Below are positions 1 through 7,279 of a stretch of 43,735 bases of DNA, in pieces. The stretch lies in assembly GCF_944380975.1 (NCBI RefSeq), contig NZ_CALWJK010000014.1:1-43735 (forward strand), written 5' to 3'. The position numbers and the translations under genes were made by a program. Each line of letters opens with the position of its first letter. Positions within the stretch are counted from its first letter, which is position 1. The notes below the pieces were generated by a model. That model made no database searches. It was not told where the DNA came from and saw only the letters and a program-made list of their open reading frames with translations. This DNA is from an uncultured Agathobaculum sp. Lineage in GTDB: Bacteria; Bacillota; Clostridia; Oscillospirales; Butyricicoccaceae.

Positions 1-107
1 CCGTCCGCACGCTTAACGCCAAGGCGCTTTGCCTCGGAATCACGGCCGTTCTTGGTCGAACCTACGCCCTTTTTATGAGCGAAAAACTGTAAGCTAATCT
101 TCAGCAT
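1..107 (-). CDS. rpmA: 50S ribosomal protein L27, N-terminal part (gene continues past the window edge)
   Basis: Only the first 35 codons are present. The protein begins [17 protein letters not shown] and continues into the [14 protein letters not shown] block typical of L27. The N-terminal stretch before HKKG is the Firmicutes-type extension that the protease Prp removes before L27 joins the large ribosomal subunit; cleavage is expected after the FFA triplet, leaving the tail that reaches the peptidyl transferase centre. The ATG at 105-107 lies inside the last codons of prp (14-base overlap), so translation is probably coupled. It is the third gene of rplU-prp-rpmA. Family identity is clear; the C-terminal part cannot be checked. 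Confidence 0.95.
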   Translation of the reverse strand, partial: MLKISLQFFAHKKGVGSTKNGRDSEAKRLGVKRAD

Positions 108-432
108 CTGTGTGCACCTCCATTACGCTCAAAAATTCCGAATAGTTCTGTTCCAGCTCGGTAAAATGCAGCCGAAGCGCTGCAAGCGCGTCCTGTCCGC
201 GTTCCATCTCTGCGCCTTCGGGCAGGGTAATGCGGATGTGCGCGCCGTCATCCTCGATCAGAGTATCGACCGGGATGCGCTGTACGTCAAACAGCAAAGC
301 ATGGGTCAGCATGACCGCGCTGGAGATCGCCGCGCAAACGATGTCCTCGCCCTCGTCCGCGTAGCCCGCGTGACCGAGGATATCCACCGAAAGGAGTTTG
401 TCCCCCCGCGACGAAAATGTGACCTTCGTCAC
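94..432 (-). CDS. prp: Ribosomal-processing cysteine protease Prp (YsxB family)
   Basis: A 112-residue protein of the usual Prp length. Prp is the cysteine protease that removes the N-terminal extension of L27 in Firmicutes and relatives. The conserved GHAGYADEG segment contains the catalytic His (H21), and IVCAAIS contains the catalytic Cys (C33), matching the spacing known for the family. It sits between rplU and rpmA, the standard arrangement, next to its substrate. The start is GTG at 430-432, four bases after the rplU stop. The ribosome binding site (AAGG) lies within the end of rplU, which suggests coupling. Function is inferred from family and from the extended L27 encoded next door. 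Confidence 0.93.
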   Translation of the reverse strand: MTKVTFSSRGDKLLSVDILGHAGYADEGEDIVCAAISSAVMLTHALLFDVQRIPVDTLIEDDGAHIRITLPEGAEMERGQDALAALRLHFTELEQNYSEFLSVMEVHTDAED

Positions 433-436
433 AACC

Positions 437-748
437 TTACGCCTTGATGGACGCGATGGTCACCTTGGTGTACGGCTGGCGATGGCCCTGACGCTTGCGG
501 TAACCCTTCTTGGGCTTCATCTTGAAGATGTTGATCTTCTTGCCCTTGCCGGTCTTTTCCACCGTGCCGGTTACAGCAGCGCCGGAAACGTAAGGAGCGC
601 CGACAGTCAGCGAGTCGCCCTCGCCTACCGCCAGAACCTCATCAAACGTAACGGTCGCGCCGTCCTCTACGCCGAGCTTCTCCACGTAGATCACGTCGCC
701 CTCAGATACCTTGTACTGCTTGCCGCCAGTTTTCAAAATGGCATACAT
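437..748 (-). CDS. rplU: 50S ribosomal protein L21
   Basis: 103 residues starting [14 protein letters not shown] and ending in a basic [13 protein letters not shown] segment, both hallmarks of L21, a 23S rRNA-binding protein of the large subunit. An upstream in-frame extension to 829 is rejected because the ATG at 746-748 matches the family N-terminus and has a purine-rich ribosome binding site (AGAGAGGGAAAA) in front. First gene of rplU-prp-rpmA, with a promoter about 100 bases upstream. L21 operons in Firmicutes often carry an autoregulatory leader RNA (L21 leader); the roughly 90-base leader here may hold one, but I could not fold it with certainty. Confidence 0.97.
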   Translation of the reverse strand: MYAILKTGGKQYKVSEGDVIYVEKLGVEDGATVTFDEVLAVGEGDSLTVGAPYVSGAAVTGTVEKTGKGKKINIFKMKPKKGYRKRQGHRQPYTKVTIASIKA

Positions 749-849
749 GTTGGTTTTCCCTCTCTTTCGTTGTAGAGTCACGCTTGGCACGGCGGCGACC
801 GGGAATCGGGCGCACTTAACAAAAGCCAATGCACAATGCGGCTTTTAGT

Positions 850-879
850 AGCATAACACAAGCGGCAGGACTATGTCAA
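850..879 (-). promoter_or_regulatory. Promoter of rplU-prp-rpmA
   Basis: On the minus strand a perfect -35 box TTGACA (874-879) is followed after 18 bases by TATGCT (850-855, 4 of 6 to TATAAT). This places transcription start near 842, about 94 bases before the rplU start codon. The -35 box falls in the loop and stem of the hairpin at 862-890, so the promoter overlaps the terminator-like element behind the preceding gene. Confidence 0.7.
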
Positions 880-900
880 GTCCTGCCGCGCATTTTTTGC
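862..900. terminator. Terminator-like hairpin behind the membrane protein gene
   Basis: An 11-bp perfect stem (GCGGCAGGACT paired with AGTCCTGCCGC, 6-base loop) lies at 862-890. On the plus strand it is followed by GCATTTTTT, a classic intrinsic terminator; on the minus strand it is followed by only a weak TTGTGTT run. It lies just after the minus-strand gene ending at 905. No plus-strand gene ends here, so its main role may be insulation or blocking antisense transcription. Confidence 0.6.
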
Positions 901-904
901 ATTT

Positions 905-1564
905 TTATGCGAAGAAACTCGATACAAAGGCGTACATTCCGCTCGGCACCGTGGTTGCGCTGCCGGTGGCGGCGCGATCCATGCTGACAAAGCCCTTGTC
1001 GCCCTCTGCCAGACCAATCACGCGGTCAGAGAACAGCACCCAGCAGGTGCAGGCGGGCGCATCCCCCTCCACCACGGTATACCCTTCCGCGTTGTCGCGG
1101 TAAGCGGTCAGCTTGTCCTGTAAATACCCAGCGGGCACACTCAGATACTGGTACTGCGAACCGGTGCTGCGCACCACATACACACCCTCGGTCAGCTGCG
1201 GGATCAAGGCGTTCAAGTCCTCGGTCTGCGCCGTTGTCGGGTCGGGCAAAGCAGCCGTCAGCCCGGCAAGCATGGTCTGGTTATCCTGTGTCAGGGTATT
1301 CACCTGCGCAGACAGCGTGTTCTTTTCGCCGTTTAATGTTTCGATCTGCTTGTTCAGTTCGTCAATTTTGCCGCCGCGCGACAAAAACAGAATGAAAAAC
1401 AGCAGCGCCAACAGGAAAAATACCAGCACCGCAATGCAAAGCAGCATACGGTAGTTGAGCTTGATCGGCTTTGAGGACGAACGGCGACGTTCCGCAGTTC
1501 GTTCCATGGGAGCACCTGCAATGCGGTCTCCGATCCGGTGTCCGGATGATCTTCTATCGCTCAT
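905..1564 (-). CDS. Unrecognised single-pass membrane protein with coiled coil
   Basis: 219 residues that I cannot assign to a named family. The order is: basic Arg/Ser-rich cytoplasmic N-terminus (about 1-38), one strong membrane segment (about 41-63, rich in Leu/Phe/Val), a short heptad-like coiled coil with repeated Leu and Asn/Gln (about 67-100), then a roughly 110-residue extracellular domain with a CTC pair near residue 170. The ATG overlaps the rpiA stop (ATGA), indicating translational coupling. An alternative ATG at 1505-1507 has a better ribosome binding site (AGGTG, 5 bases away) and would drop 19 residues. The layout resembles divisome or cell-wall-associated bitopic proteins, but that is only shape similarity. 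Confidence 0.75.
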   Translation of the reverse strand: MSDRRSSGHRIGDRIAGAPMERTAERRRSSSKPIKLNYRMLLCIAVLVFFLLALLFFILFLSRGGKIDELNKQIETLNGEKNTLSAQVNTLTQDNQTMLAGLTAALPDPTTAQTEDLNALIPQLTEGVYVVRSTGSQYQYLSVPAGYLQDKLTAYRDNAEGYTVVEGDAPACTCWVLFSDRVIGLAEGDKGFVSMDRAATGSATTVPSGMYAFVSSFFA

Positions 1565-2241
1565 CACTTTGTGGGGTTCTCGATGACCTTGACCTCGCCC
1601 GAAGCGCAGCCCACGATCATCCGTTTGCACATATTCAGAAACAGACCGTGCTCCAGCACGCCGAGCATGCCGGTCAGCTTGCTGTAAACGTCCTGAATAT
1701 CAAAGCCCGCGCCAAGGTGCAGATCGGCAATGAAGTTGCCGTTATCGGTGACAAAGGTCTTGCCGTCGCGCACACGCAGCACAGGGTTAAAACCGTACTC
1801 CGCCATTTTTGCCATCGCCTGCTTAGAGCCATACTGCGCGATCTCAACCGGCAGATGGAACGCGCCGATCTTGTCGACCAACTTGCTTTCATCCATGATC
1901 CAGATGACTTCCTTGGCCAGCGTCGCCACAACCTTTTCGCGGTACAGCGCGCCGCCGCCGCCCTTGATGGCGTTAAACTGCGGGTCGATCTCATCGACAC
2001 CGTCGATCGAGATATCCACATGATCAACTTCATCAATCGTCAGCAGCGGAATGCCCAGCTCACGCGCCTGCGCTTCCGTCGCCTTGGAGGTCGGGATCGC
2101 CTGAATTTTCAGGCCGTTCTTAACCATTTCGCCCACGGCATTGACCATATGATAAGCAGTCGAGCCGGTGCCCAGACCAACGACCATACCGTCTTTTACA
2201 TATGTAGCGGCCTTGTCGCCAGCCAGCTTTTTCATATCCAT
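1564..2241 (-). CDS. rpiA: Ribose-5-phosphate isomerase A
   Basis: 225 residues, the usual RpiA length. It interconverts ribose-5-phosphate and ribulose-5-phosphate in the non-oxidative pentose phosphate pathway in the cytoplasm. Visible motifs are GLGTGST (about 22-28, phosphate binding), DGVDEID (about 79-85, containing the catalytic Asp/Glu region) and KGGGGAL (about 94-100). The start ATG at 2239-2241 has a strong GGAGG site in front. It has its own promoter and overlaps the next gene by an ATGA, so the two form a bicistronic unit. Identity is secure. Confidence 0.96.
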   Translation of the reverse strand: MDMKKLAGDKAATYVKDGMVVGLGTGSTAYHMVNAVGEMVKNGLKIQAIPTSKATEAQARELGIPLLTIDEVDHVDISIDGVDEIDPQFNAIKGGGGALYREKVVATLAKEVIWIMDESKLVDKIGAFHLPVEIAQYGSKQAMAKMAEYGFNPVLRVRDGKTFVTDNGNFIADLHLGAGFDIQDVYSKLTGMLGVLEHGLFLNMCKRMIVGCASGEVKVIENPTK

Positions 2242-2297
2242 TGTTTTTTCCTCCCTGCCGTCCGCGCCGGAGGTGTTCCGGCAGTCTTATTACTTTT

Positions 2298-2326
2298 ATT
2301 ATAATGGCGCTATCAAAAAAGGTCAA
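2298..2326 (-). promoter_or_regulatory. Promoter of rpiA
   Basis: Minus-strand TTGACC (2321-2326), 17-base spacer, then perfect TATAAT (2298-2303). It lies in the 111-base gap between folD and rpiA, so rpiA and the membrane protein are transcribed separately from folD, or in addition to read-through. Confidence 0.8.
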
Positions 2327-2352
2327 TCTTTTCCGTGCAAAAGCAGCGCAGT

Positions 2353-3204
2353 TTATGCGCGGTTTTGCAGCTTTGCAGCCTTGAGCGTGTTTTTCACCAG
2401 CATGGTGATGGTCATGGGGCCTGCGCCGCCGGGTACAGGCGTCATAAAGGATGCCTTTTCCGCCACTGCGGGATCAACGTCGCCGCAAACCTTGCCCTCA
2501 GCGTTGCGGTTGATGCCCACGTCGATGACGACCGCGCCTTCTTTGACCATATCGGGTGTGATAAAGCCCGCCTTACCAATCGCTGCGACCAGAATATCCG
2601 CGCGGCGGCAAACCGCCGCGAGATCCTGCGTGCGGCTGTGGCAGATGGTCACCGTGCCGTGGCGGTGCAGCAGCAACATGCTCATCGGCTTGCCGACGAT
2701 GTTAGACCGGCCAATGACCACGCATTCCTTGCCCTTGGGGTCGATACCGTACTCGTCGAGGAGTTCCATCACACCTGCGGGCGTGCAGGGTACAAAGTCG
2801 AAGTCGCCGGTCATGATTTTGCCGACGTTGACCGGGTGAAACGCATCGACGTCCTTTTTCGGGTCGATCGCATCGATGACCGCCTGCTCGGAAATGTGCT
2901 TCGGCACGGGCATCTGACACAGAATGCCCGAGATCTGCGGGCTTTCGTTGAGCTGCGCGATCAGGCCGAGCAGTTCCTCCTGCGTGGTTTCCTCGGGCAG
3001 CGCGTATTTTTCGCTATAAATACCGCACTCTGCGCACGCCTTTTCCTTATTGCGGACATAGATTTCACTCGCCGGATCATTGCCCACGATGATGACCGCG
3101 AGGCCGGGCGTGATGCCCTGCTTTTTCAGCGTCTCGGTCTCCTCCAGAATGCTGCCGCGCACCTTGGCCGACAGCGCCTTGCCATCCATTCTTACTGCAC
3201 TCAT
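2353..3204 (-). CDS. folD: Bifunctional methylenetetrahydrofolate dehydrogenase / methenyltetrahydrofolate cyclohydrolase
   Basis: 283 residues, typical FolD length. It oxidises 5,10-methylene-THF with NADP and hydrolyses the methenyl intermediate to 10-formyl-THF, supplying one-carbon units for purines and formyl-methionine. Evidence: Y49-x3-K53 (catalytic Tyr/Lys pair of the family) in the SEIYVRNKEKAC segment, QMPVPKHI (family consensus QLPLP), the Rossmann motif GRSNIVGKP (about 164-172) and the C-terminal signature TPVPGGAGPMT. The ATG overlaps the lgt stop (ATGA), making it the last gene of ymfF-ymfH-lgt-folD. purA elsewhere in the window uses the same purine pathway. Secure. Confidence 0.96.
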   Translation of the reverse strand: MSAVRMDGKALSAKVRGSILEETETLKKQGITPGLAVIIVGNDPASEIYVRNKEKACAECGIYSEKYALPEETTQEELLGLIAQLNESPQISGILCQMPVPKHISEQAVIDAIDPKKDVDAFHPVNVGKIMTGDFDFVPCTPAGVMELLDEYGIDPKGKECVVIGRSNIVGKPMSMLLLHRHGTVTICHSRTQDLAAVCRRADILVAAIGKAGFITPDMVKEGAVVIDVGINRNAEGKVCGDVDPAVAEKASFMTPVPGGAGPMTITMLVKNTLKAAKLQNRA

Positions 3205-4139
3205 TTTTGAGTTCCCCCTTCACTTTCTGTCTGTTGTTCCGGTTTGGCTGCCTCGCTTTCCTCTTTGTCCGCGGTTTGCCCCGCCGCCATGGGCTTTTCC
3301 GCCTGCGCAGCGGGCGCGTCCTCCACCGGTTCCGCCTTGGGCGGCACATAAAATGCCTTAGCAACCTTCAGTCGGTTGTACTTGCGCGCCAGCAGCGCAA
3401 CCGCCACAATGCAGCTGACCGCAGCCAGCACCTGCGAAACGCGCAGCGTACCGATATACAGGCTGTCCGTGCGCAGACCCTCGATCCACGCGCGGCCAAG
3501 GCCGTACCAAGCGACATACAGCAGCGCCATCTCGCCCGGGAACTTGCGCTTTTTCGAGTAAAAATGCAGCGCAATGAAGCCCACCAGATTCCAGACCGAT
3601 TCATACAGGAACGTCGGGTGCACCGCCGCCGCGCCGTCGATCGACATGCCCCAAGGCAGGTCGGTCGGACCGCCGTGCGCCTCGCCGTTGATAAAGTTGC
3701 CCCAGCGGCCAATGCACTGACCGATCAGCAAACCGAACGCCGCCAGATCACACAGACTGGCAAATGAGAGCTTTTTGACACGGCTGTACACATACAGCGC
3801 AACCACTACGCCGATCACCGCGCCGTAAATGGCAATACCACCGTTCCAAACTGCGATGATCTCGTTCGGGTGCTGGCTATAATAGTCCCACTCAAAGACG
3901 ACATAGTAGATGCGCGCACAGATGATGCCCACCGGCACGCAGATGATCAGACAGTCCATCAGGTTGTCCGATGTGCAGCCAAATTCCTTGACGCGCGCAT
4001 TGACATACAGCGCTGCCAGCACAAAGCCGATGCAGATGATGATGCCGTACCAGTAGATATCCTTACCGAATACATTCGCGGCGACACGGTTGATCTGAAA
4101 ATCCAGTCCGAGCGCCGGGAAAGAGATTGCATGTTCCAT
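3201..4139 (-). CDS. lgt: Prolipoprotein diacylglyceryl transferase
   Basis: 312 residues. Lgt transfers a diacylglyceryl group from phosphatidylglycerol to the lipobox cysteine of prelipoproteins in the membrane. The signature GRWGNFINGEAHGG is present, as are several hydrophobic membrane segments and the WYGLGRAWIEGLR motif. The start is the ATG at 4137-4139; a 61-codon extension upstream runs into ymfH and has no family similarity. The last ~55 residues form a hydrophilic, Ala/Pro/Glu/Gln-rich tail that looks disordered and is longer than in many Lgt proteins. It overlaps folD by ATGA and starts 28 bases after ymfH. Confidence 0.95.
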   Translation of the reverse strand: MEHAISFPALGLDFQINRVAANVFGKDIYWYGIIICIGFVLAALYVNARVKEFGCTSDNLMDCLIICVPVGIICARIYYVVFEWDYYSQHPNEIIAVWNGGIAIYGAVIGVVVALYVYSRVKKLSFASLCDLAAFGLLIGQCIGRWGNFINGEAHGGPTDLPWGMSIDGAAAVHPTFLYESVWNLVGFIALHFYSKKRKFPGEMALLYVAWYGLGRAWIEGLRTDSLYIGTLRVSQVLAAVSCIVAVALLARKYNRLKVAKAFYVPPKAEPVEDAPAAQAEKPMAAGQTADKEESEAAKPEQQTESEGGTQK

Positions 4140-4167
4140 GATGTTTGCTTCCTTTGTTGTCGAAATC

Positions 4168-5430
4168 TTATTGGGGCAAAACGACCGACATGGAAGATCG
4201 GTCGCGCTGCGCCCAGCGGGCGAATACCGCCTGCACATCCTGCGGTGCAATGGTGTCGAACAAAGCGGCGAAATCCGCGTAATGCTCGCCCGCAAACAGC
4301 GCGGTTGCTTCCTGCCGCGCATAGGCCTCCGGTACGTCCAGCACGCGCAGGTACAGACCGTACAGTGCTTTTTTCATGCGGTCAAACAGCGATTTTTCGA
4401 CGCCTTCACGTGCCAGACGCGCGGCTTCGCGCTCGATCGCTGCGCGGGCCGCTTCCGGATCGCGGCTCTCGCCGCCGAGCAGCGCCATCGCGCCCTCCGG
4501 AATGAGCATATAATCCGTATCAAAATCGCGGCCGATCAGCCGCTTTTGATACAGTTCGGCATAGAGCGGTGCCGTATCACCGCACAGGATGCGCACCGCC
4601 AGCTCACCCAGCAGCGTGCGTCGCAAACGGCTTTCACCCGCCTCCAGCGGGATATCCTTAAAGCCCAGCTTGAACTGCGGACGGGACACCGGCATTCGGC
4701 GCGTGACCGTCAGCTCGCTGACCGCATCGCGGCGCTCTCCATAATGCCGCTCGCCGATCTCAGGCGCGTCCACAGGCGAATACTGTGCCGCCATGCGGCA
4801 GACCTCGTCAAAATCCGCCGTACCGCAGACGATCAGCGCCATATTCTTCGGGCTGTAAAACGCGCGGTGGCAGGTGTAAAGCACCTCGGGCGTGATGCGC
4901 GCGATGCTCTCCACGCTGCCCGCGATCGGTACGCGCACCGGATGATTACGGTACATCCCTTGAAGTGCGCCGCAGAACAGCTGCCAGCCGGGCGTGTCGT
5001 CCATCATGCCGATCTCCTGCCCGATGATGCCGCGCTCCTTGGCGACATTTTCCTCGGTGAAATACGGCGTAAACACGAATTTCAGCAAAATTTCAAGGTT
5101 TTCCTCAAACCGCTCGGTGCAGGAAAAATGGTAGGCCGTCATCGTGTGACTGGTGAACGCATTGGGGCTTGCCCCCGTGCGTGCAAACTTTTGCAGCGCA
5201 TTACCGTCCTTGTCCTCGAACATCTTATGCTCGAGAAAATGCGCGACCCCTGCGGGCGTGTCATAGCGCGTCCCCTCGAGCGTAAAGGATGCATCAACCG
5301 AACCGAAGTTGGTTGCGAGGATCGCAAACGTCTTACCGAAGCCCTCCTTGGGCAGATAGCATACGCGCAAACCGTTTTCCAGCGTGCGCTCCTCTGCGCG
5401 CTCGCGCAGGGCGGTCCAAACCTTACTCAT
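4168..5430 (-). CDS. ymfH: M16-family zinc peptidase, YmfH type
   Basis: 420 residues with the inverted zinc motif HxxEH intact (H64-F-L-E67-H68) and the downstream zinc-ligand Glu region NVAKERGIIGQEIG, as in active M16 (insulinase-like) subunits. In current nomenclature this is the YmfH/YfmH group, listed as associated with 5-aminopentanol modification of elongation factor EF-P in Bacillus; the biochemical role there is not settled. Its ATG overlaps the stop of the degenerate partner ymfF (ATGA), consistent with a heterodimer of one catalytic and one non-catalytic subunit. No EF-P gene or modification reductase is in the window. Confidence 0.88.
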   Translation of the reverse strand: MSKVWTALRERAEERTLENGLRVCYLPKEGFGKTFAILATNFGSVDASFTLEGTRYDTPAGVAHFLEHKMFEDKDGNALQKFARTGASPNAFTSHTMTAYHFSCTERFEENLEILLKFVFTPYFTEENVAKERGIIGQEIGMMDDTPGWQLFCGALQGMYRNHPVRVPIAGSVESIARITPEVLYTCHRAFYSPKNMALIVCGTADFDEVCRMAAQYSPVDAPEIGERHYGERRDAVSELTVTRRMPVSRPQFKLGFKDIPLEAGESRLRRTLLGELAVRILCGDTAPLYAELYQKRLIGRDFDTDYMLIPEGAMALLGGESRDPEAARAAIEREAARLAREGVEKSLFDRMKKALYGLYLRVLDVPEAYARQEATALFAGEHYADFAALFDTIAPQDVQAVFARWAQRDRSSMSVVLPQ

Positions 5431-6710
5431 TGCGCCGCCCCCTTCATAAAGTATACCGTGTCAAGTGCGGTTGCCTGCGCCGCGGCGACAATACGCGCGC
5501 GATCAACCTCCTGCACCTGTGCAATGCGCTCTTCTGCCGATACCATTGTACCTGCGGCAGCCTGTCCCAGCCAGTACCGCTCGAGTGTCAGCGGATCGTC
5601 CAGCATCGCGCCCCAGTTGGTGGTCAGCGTGCGCCGTGCACCGTCAATCTCCGCATCCGTGATGTCGCCTTCGCGGCAAGCGTCCAGCTGGCGCAGGATC
5701 TCGTCCCGTGCGACTGCAAACTTATCGTTTTCAATGCCGGAGTTCACCATCATAATACCCTTAGGCGCGATAAACTGCGCACTTGCATAATAGCAGAGCG
5801 ACTGCTTTTCACGCACATTGAGAAACAGCTTGGAGCTGGTCGAGCCGCCGTACAGCGTTTGGAACATCCAATACGCCGCCGCGTCTCCACTGGTCAGGCT
5901 TGCCCCGCCCGTGCGGAAGCCGATCGACAGCTTTCCCTGTGTAACCGCTTCCTCCTCGACGATCTCACGCGCCGCCCCCGCGGGCTGCGCCAGCACACGG
6001 GTCGCGGTCAGTACGCCCGCACCGGTACGCGCCTGCGCGAGCGGCGTTTCCGCGAACATCTGCCCAACCGTTTCAGGTGCGAGCGGCCCGCAGTAAAACA
6101 GCTCAAGCTGCGCTTCCTCCAGCGCACGGCAGTAGGCCGCATATAGTTTTCGCTCGGTGATTTTCTCCGCCTGCTCTTTGGTGCCGTAGACCGGCTGGCC
6201 ATACGGCTCCTCCGCGCACATCAGCTGCGTCAAGCGCATCGGCGCCCATGAGCGCGGGTCGTTTTTCAGCGCCGCAATGCGGTCAATCAGGTTTTCGCGC
6301 TCGCCCGCCGTGTAATCCGGGCAGAATACACCCTCCTGCGTATACGGGTCGCACAGCAGCTCCGCCAGCAGGCGAATCACGCCCGCAGTCAGACCATTTG
6401 CGCCCGGCGCGCAGCTTTCATCAATGCAGTCGGACAAAAAGCCCACTGCCAGATGTTCTCCTTCCTTGCGCACAACCGCCTCAATGCGCGCGCCGTACAG
6501 CTCGTCCAGCTCTGCGCCGATCGCACGCAGATCGGGCAAACGCTTAGTCCCGCGCCGCAGCACATGCGGCAAACAGGCGCGCAGCGCAGCGTCCGGCCCG
6601 CCCAGCGGCAGCAGCAGCACCGCCCGCAAAACCGCACGCTTGAATTTCGGCGTGGTCACGCAGGTGAGGTTCACCCCTGCGGCCAGCTTTTTCCGCGTCA
6701 CTTGTTGCAT
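5427..6710 (-). CDS. ymfF: Non-catalytic M16-family protein, YmfF type
   Basis: 427 residues with the M16 fold layout but no HxxEH: the corresponding region reads LPHVLRRGTKRLPD, so zinc binding is lost, as known for YmfF-type partners. The C-terminal half keeps M16_C features (GGSTSSKLFLNVREKQSLCYY). I chose the ATG at 6708-6710 because GAGGG sits 5 bases before it; an ATG four codons earlier (6720-6722) has no such site. First gene of ymfF-ymfH-lgt-folD, transcribed from a promoter at 6750-6778. Likely acts with YmfH; function beyond the EF-P link is not established. Confidence 0.85.
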   Translation of the reverse strand: MQQVTRKKLAAGVNLTCVTTPKFKRAVLRAVLLLPLGGPDAALRACLPHVLRRGTKRLPDLRAIGAELDELYGARIEAVVRKEGEHLAVGFLSDCIDESCAPGANGLTAGVIRLLAELLCDPYTQEGVFCPDYTAGERENLIDRIAALKNDPRSWAPMRLTQLMCAEEPYGQPVYGTKEQAEKITERKLYAAYCRALEEAQLELFYCGPLAPETVGQMFAETPLAQARTGAGVLTATRVLAQPAGAAREIVEEEAVTQGKLSIGFRTGGASLTSGDAAAYWMFQTLYGGSTSSKLFLNVREKQSLCYYASAQFIAPKGIMMVNSGIENDKFAVARDEILRQLDACREGDITDAEIDGARRTLTTNWGAMLDDPLTLERYWLGQAAAGTMVSAEERIAQVQEVDRARIVAAAQATALDTVYFMKGAAQ

Positions 6711-6749
6711 GTTTTCCCTCATTTCCGGAAAGATTTTTCCATGGGCATT

Positions 6750-6778
6750 ATTATAGCATCATTGAGGATATGAAGCAA
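6750..6778 (-). promoter_or_regulatory. Promoter of ymfF-ymfH-lgt-folD
   Basis: Minus-strand TTGCTT (6773-6778), 17-base spacer and perfect TATAAT (6750-6755), about 40 bases before the ymfF start. It is back to back with the ylxM promoter 45 bases away. Confidence 0.7.
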
Positions 6779-6823
6779 ACGTATATTATGTGAACAAAAT
6801 TCGTGTTCTCCGCTATTTTTCCC

Positions 6824-6852
6824 TTGACACCGCGGCAATTATACGATAGAAT
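6824..6852 (+). promoter_or_regulatory. Promoter of ylxM-ffh
   Basis: TTGACA (6824-6829), 17-base spacer, TAGAAT (6847-6852, 5 of 6). A near-consensus vegetative promoter about 50 bases before ylxM, as expected for a highly expressed SRP/ribosomal cluster. Confidence 0.82.
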
Positions 6853-6906
6853 ATTCACGTTCGATGTAAAGGCGAAACACTTTACACTATTCAGGGAGGC
6901 CCGCCG

Positions 6907-7278
6907 ATGAAAGGCAAACCGCTCGAAATGAGCCTACTGTTCGACTTTTACGGCGAGACGCTCACGGAAAAACAGCGCGAGCTGTTCGACCTGTATTACA
7001 ATGAAGACCTTTCGCTGGCTGAGATTGCCGAGCATGCGGGCATCACCCGTCAGGGGGTGCGCGACAGCATCAAGCGCGCGGAACACGCGTTGCGCGAGAT
7101 GGAGGATAAGCTCGGTCTGGTCGCCCGCTATGGCGGCACCGAACGGTGCGCGGAGGAGCTTTCCGAGCAGGTTACAGCACTTTCCGCGCTCAACGCCGAC
7201 AAACTGCACAGCCGCGAAGCGGAGGATATCCTCTCCCGCATGACGGCGCTGCTCGAACAGCTCAGGCAGGAGGCTTAA
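6907..7278 (+). CDS. ylxM: YlxM-family helix-turn-helix protein (SRP-associated)
   Basis: 123 residues. The N-terminal two thirds carry a sigma-70 region-4-like HTH (LTEKQRELFDLYYNEDLSLA then EIAEHAGITRQGVRD, about 19-54), followed by a helical tail. YlxM proteins are nearly always encoded immediately before ffh in Firmicutes and are reported to affect the signal recognition particle; direct DNA binding has not been generally shown. Only one base separates its stop from the ffh ATG. The AGGGAGG site stands 6 bases before the ATG. Family and context agree. Confidence 0.92.
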   Translation: MKGKPLEMSLLFDFYGETLTEKQRELFDLYYNEDLSLAEIAEHAGITRQGVRDSIKRAEHALREMEDKLGLVARYGGTERCAEELSEQVTALSALNADKLHSREAEDILSRMTALLEQLRQEA

Positions 7279-7279
7279 T

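Noticed and set aside
4138-5790. 550-codon open frame on the plus strand opposite ymfH/ymfF
   Set aside because: Antisense shadow of GC-rich genes; composition is Arg/His/Gln-rich without domains, and the minus-strand genes carry clear family motifs.
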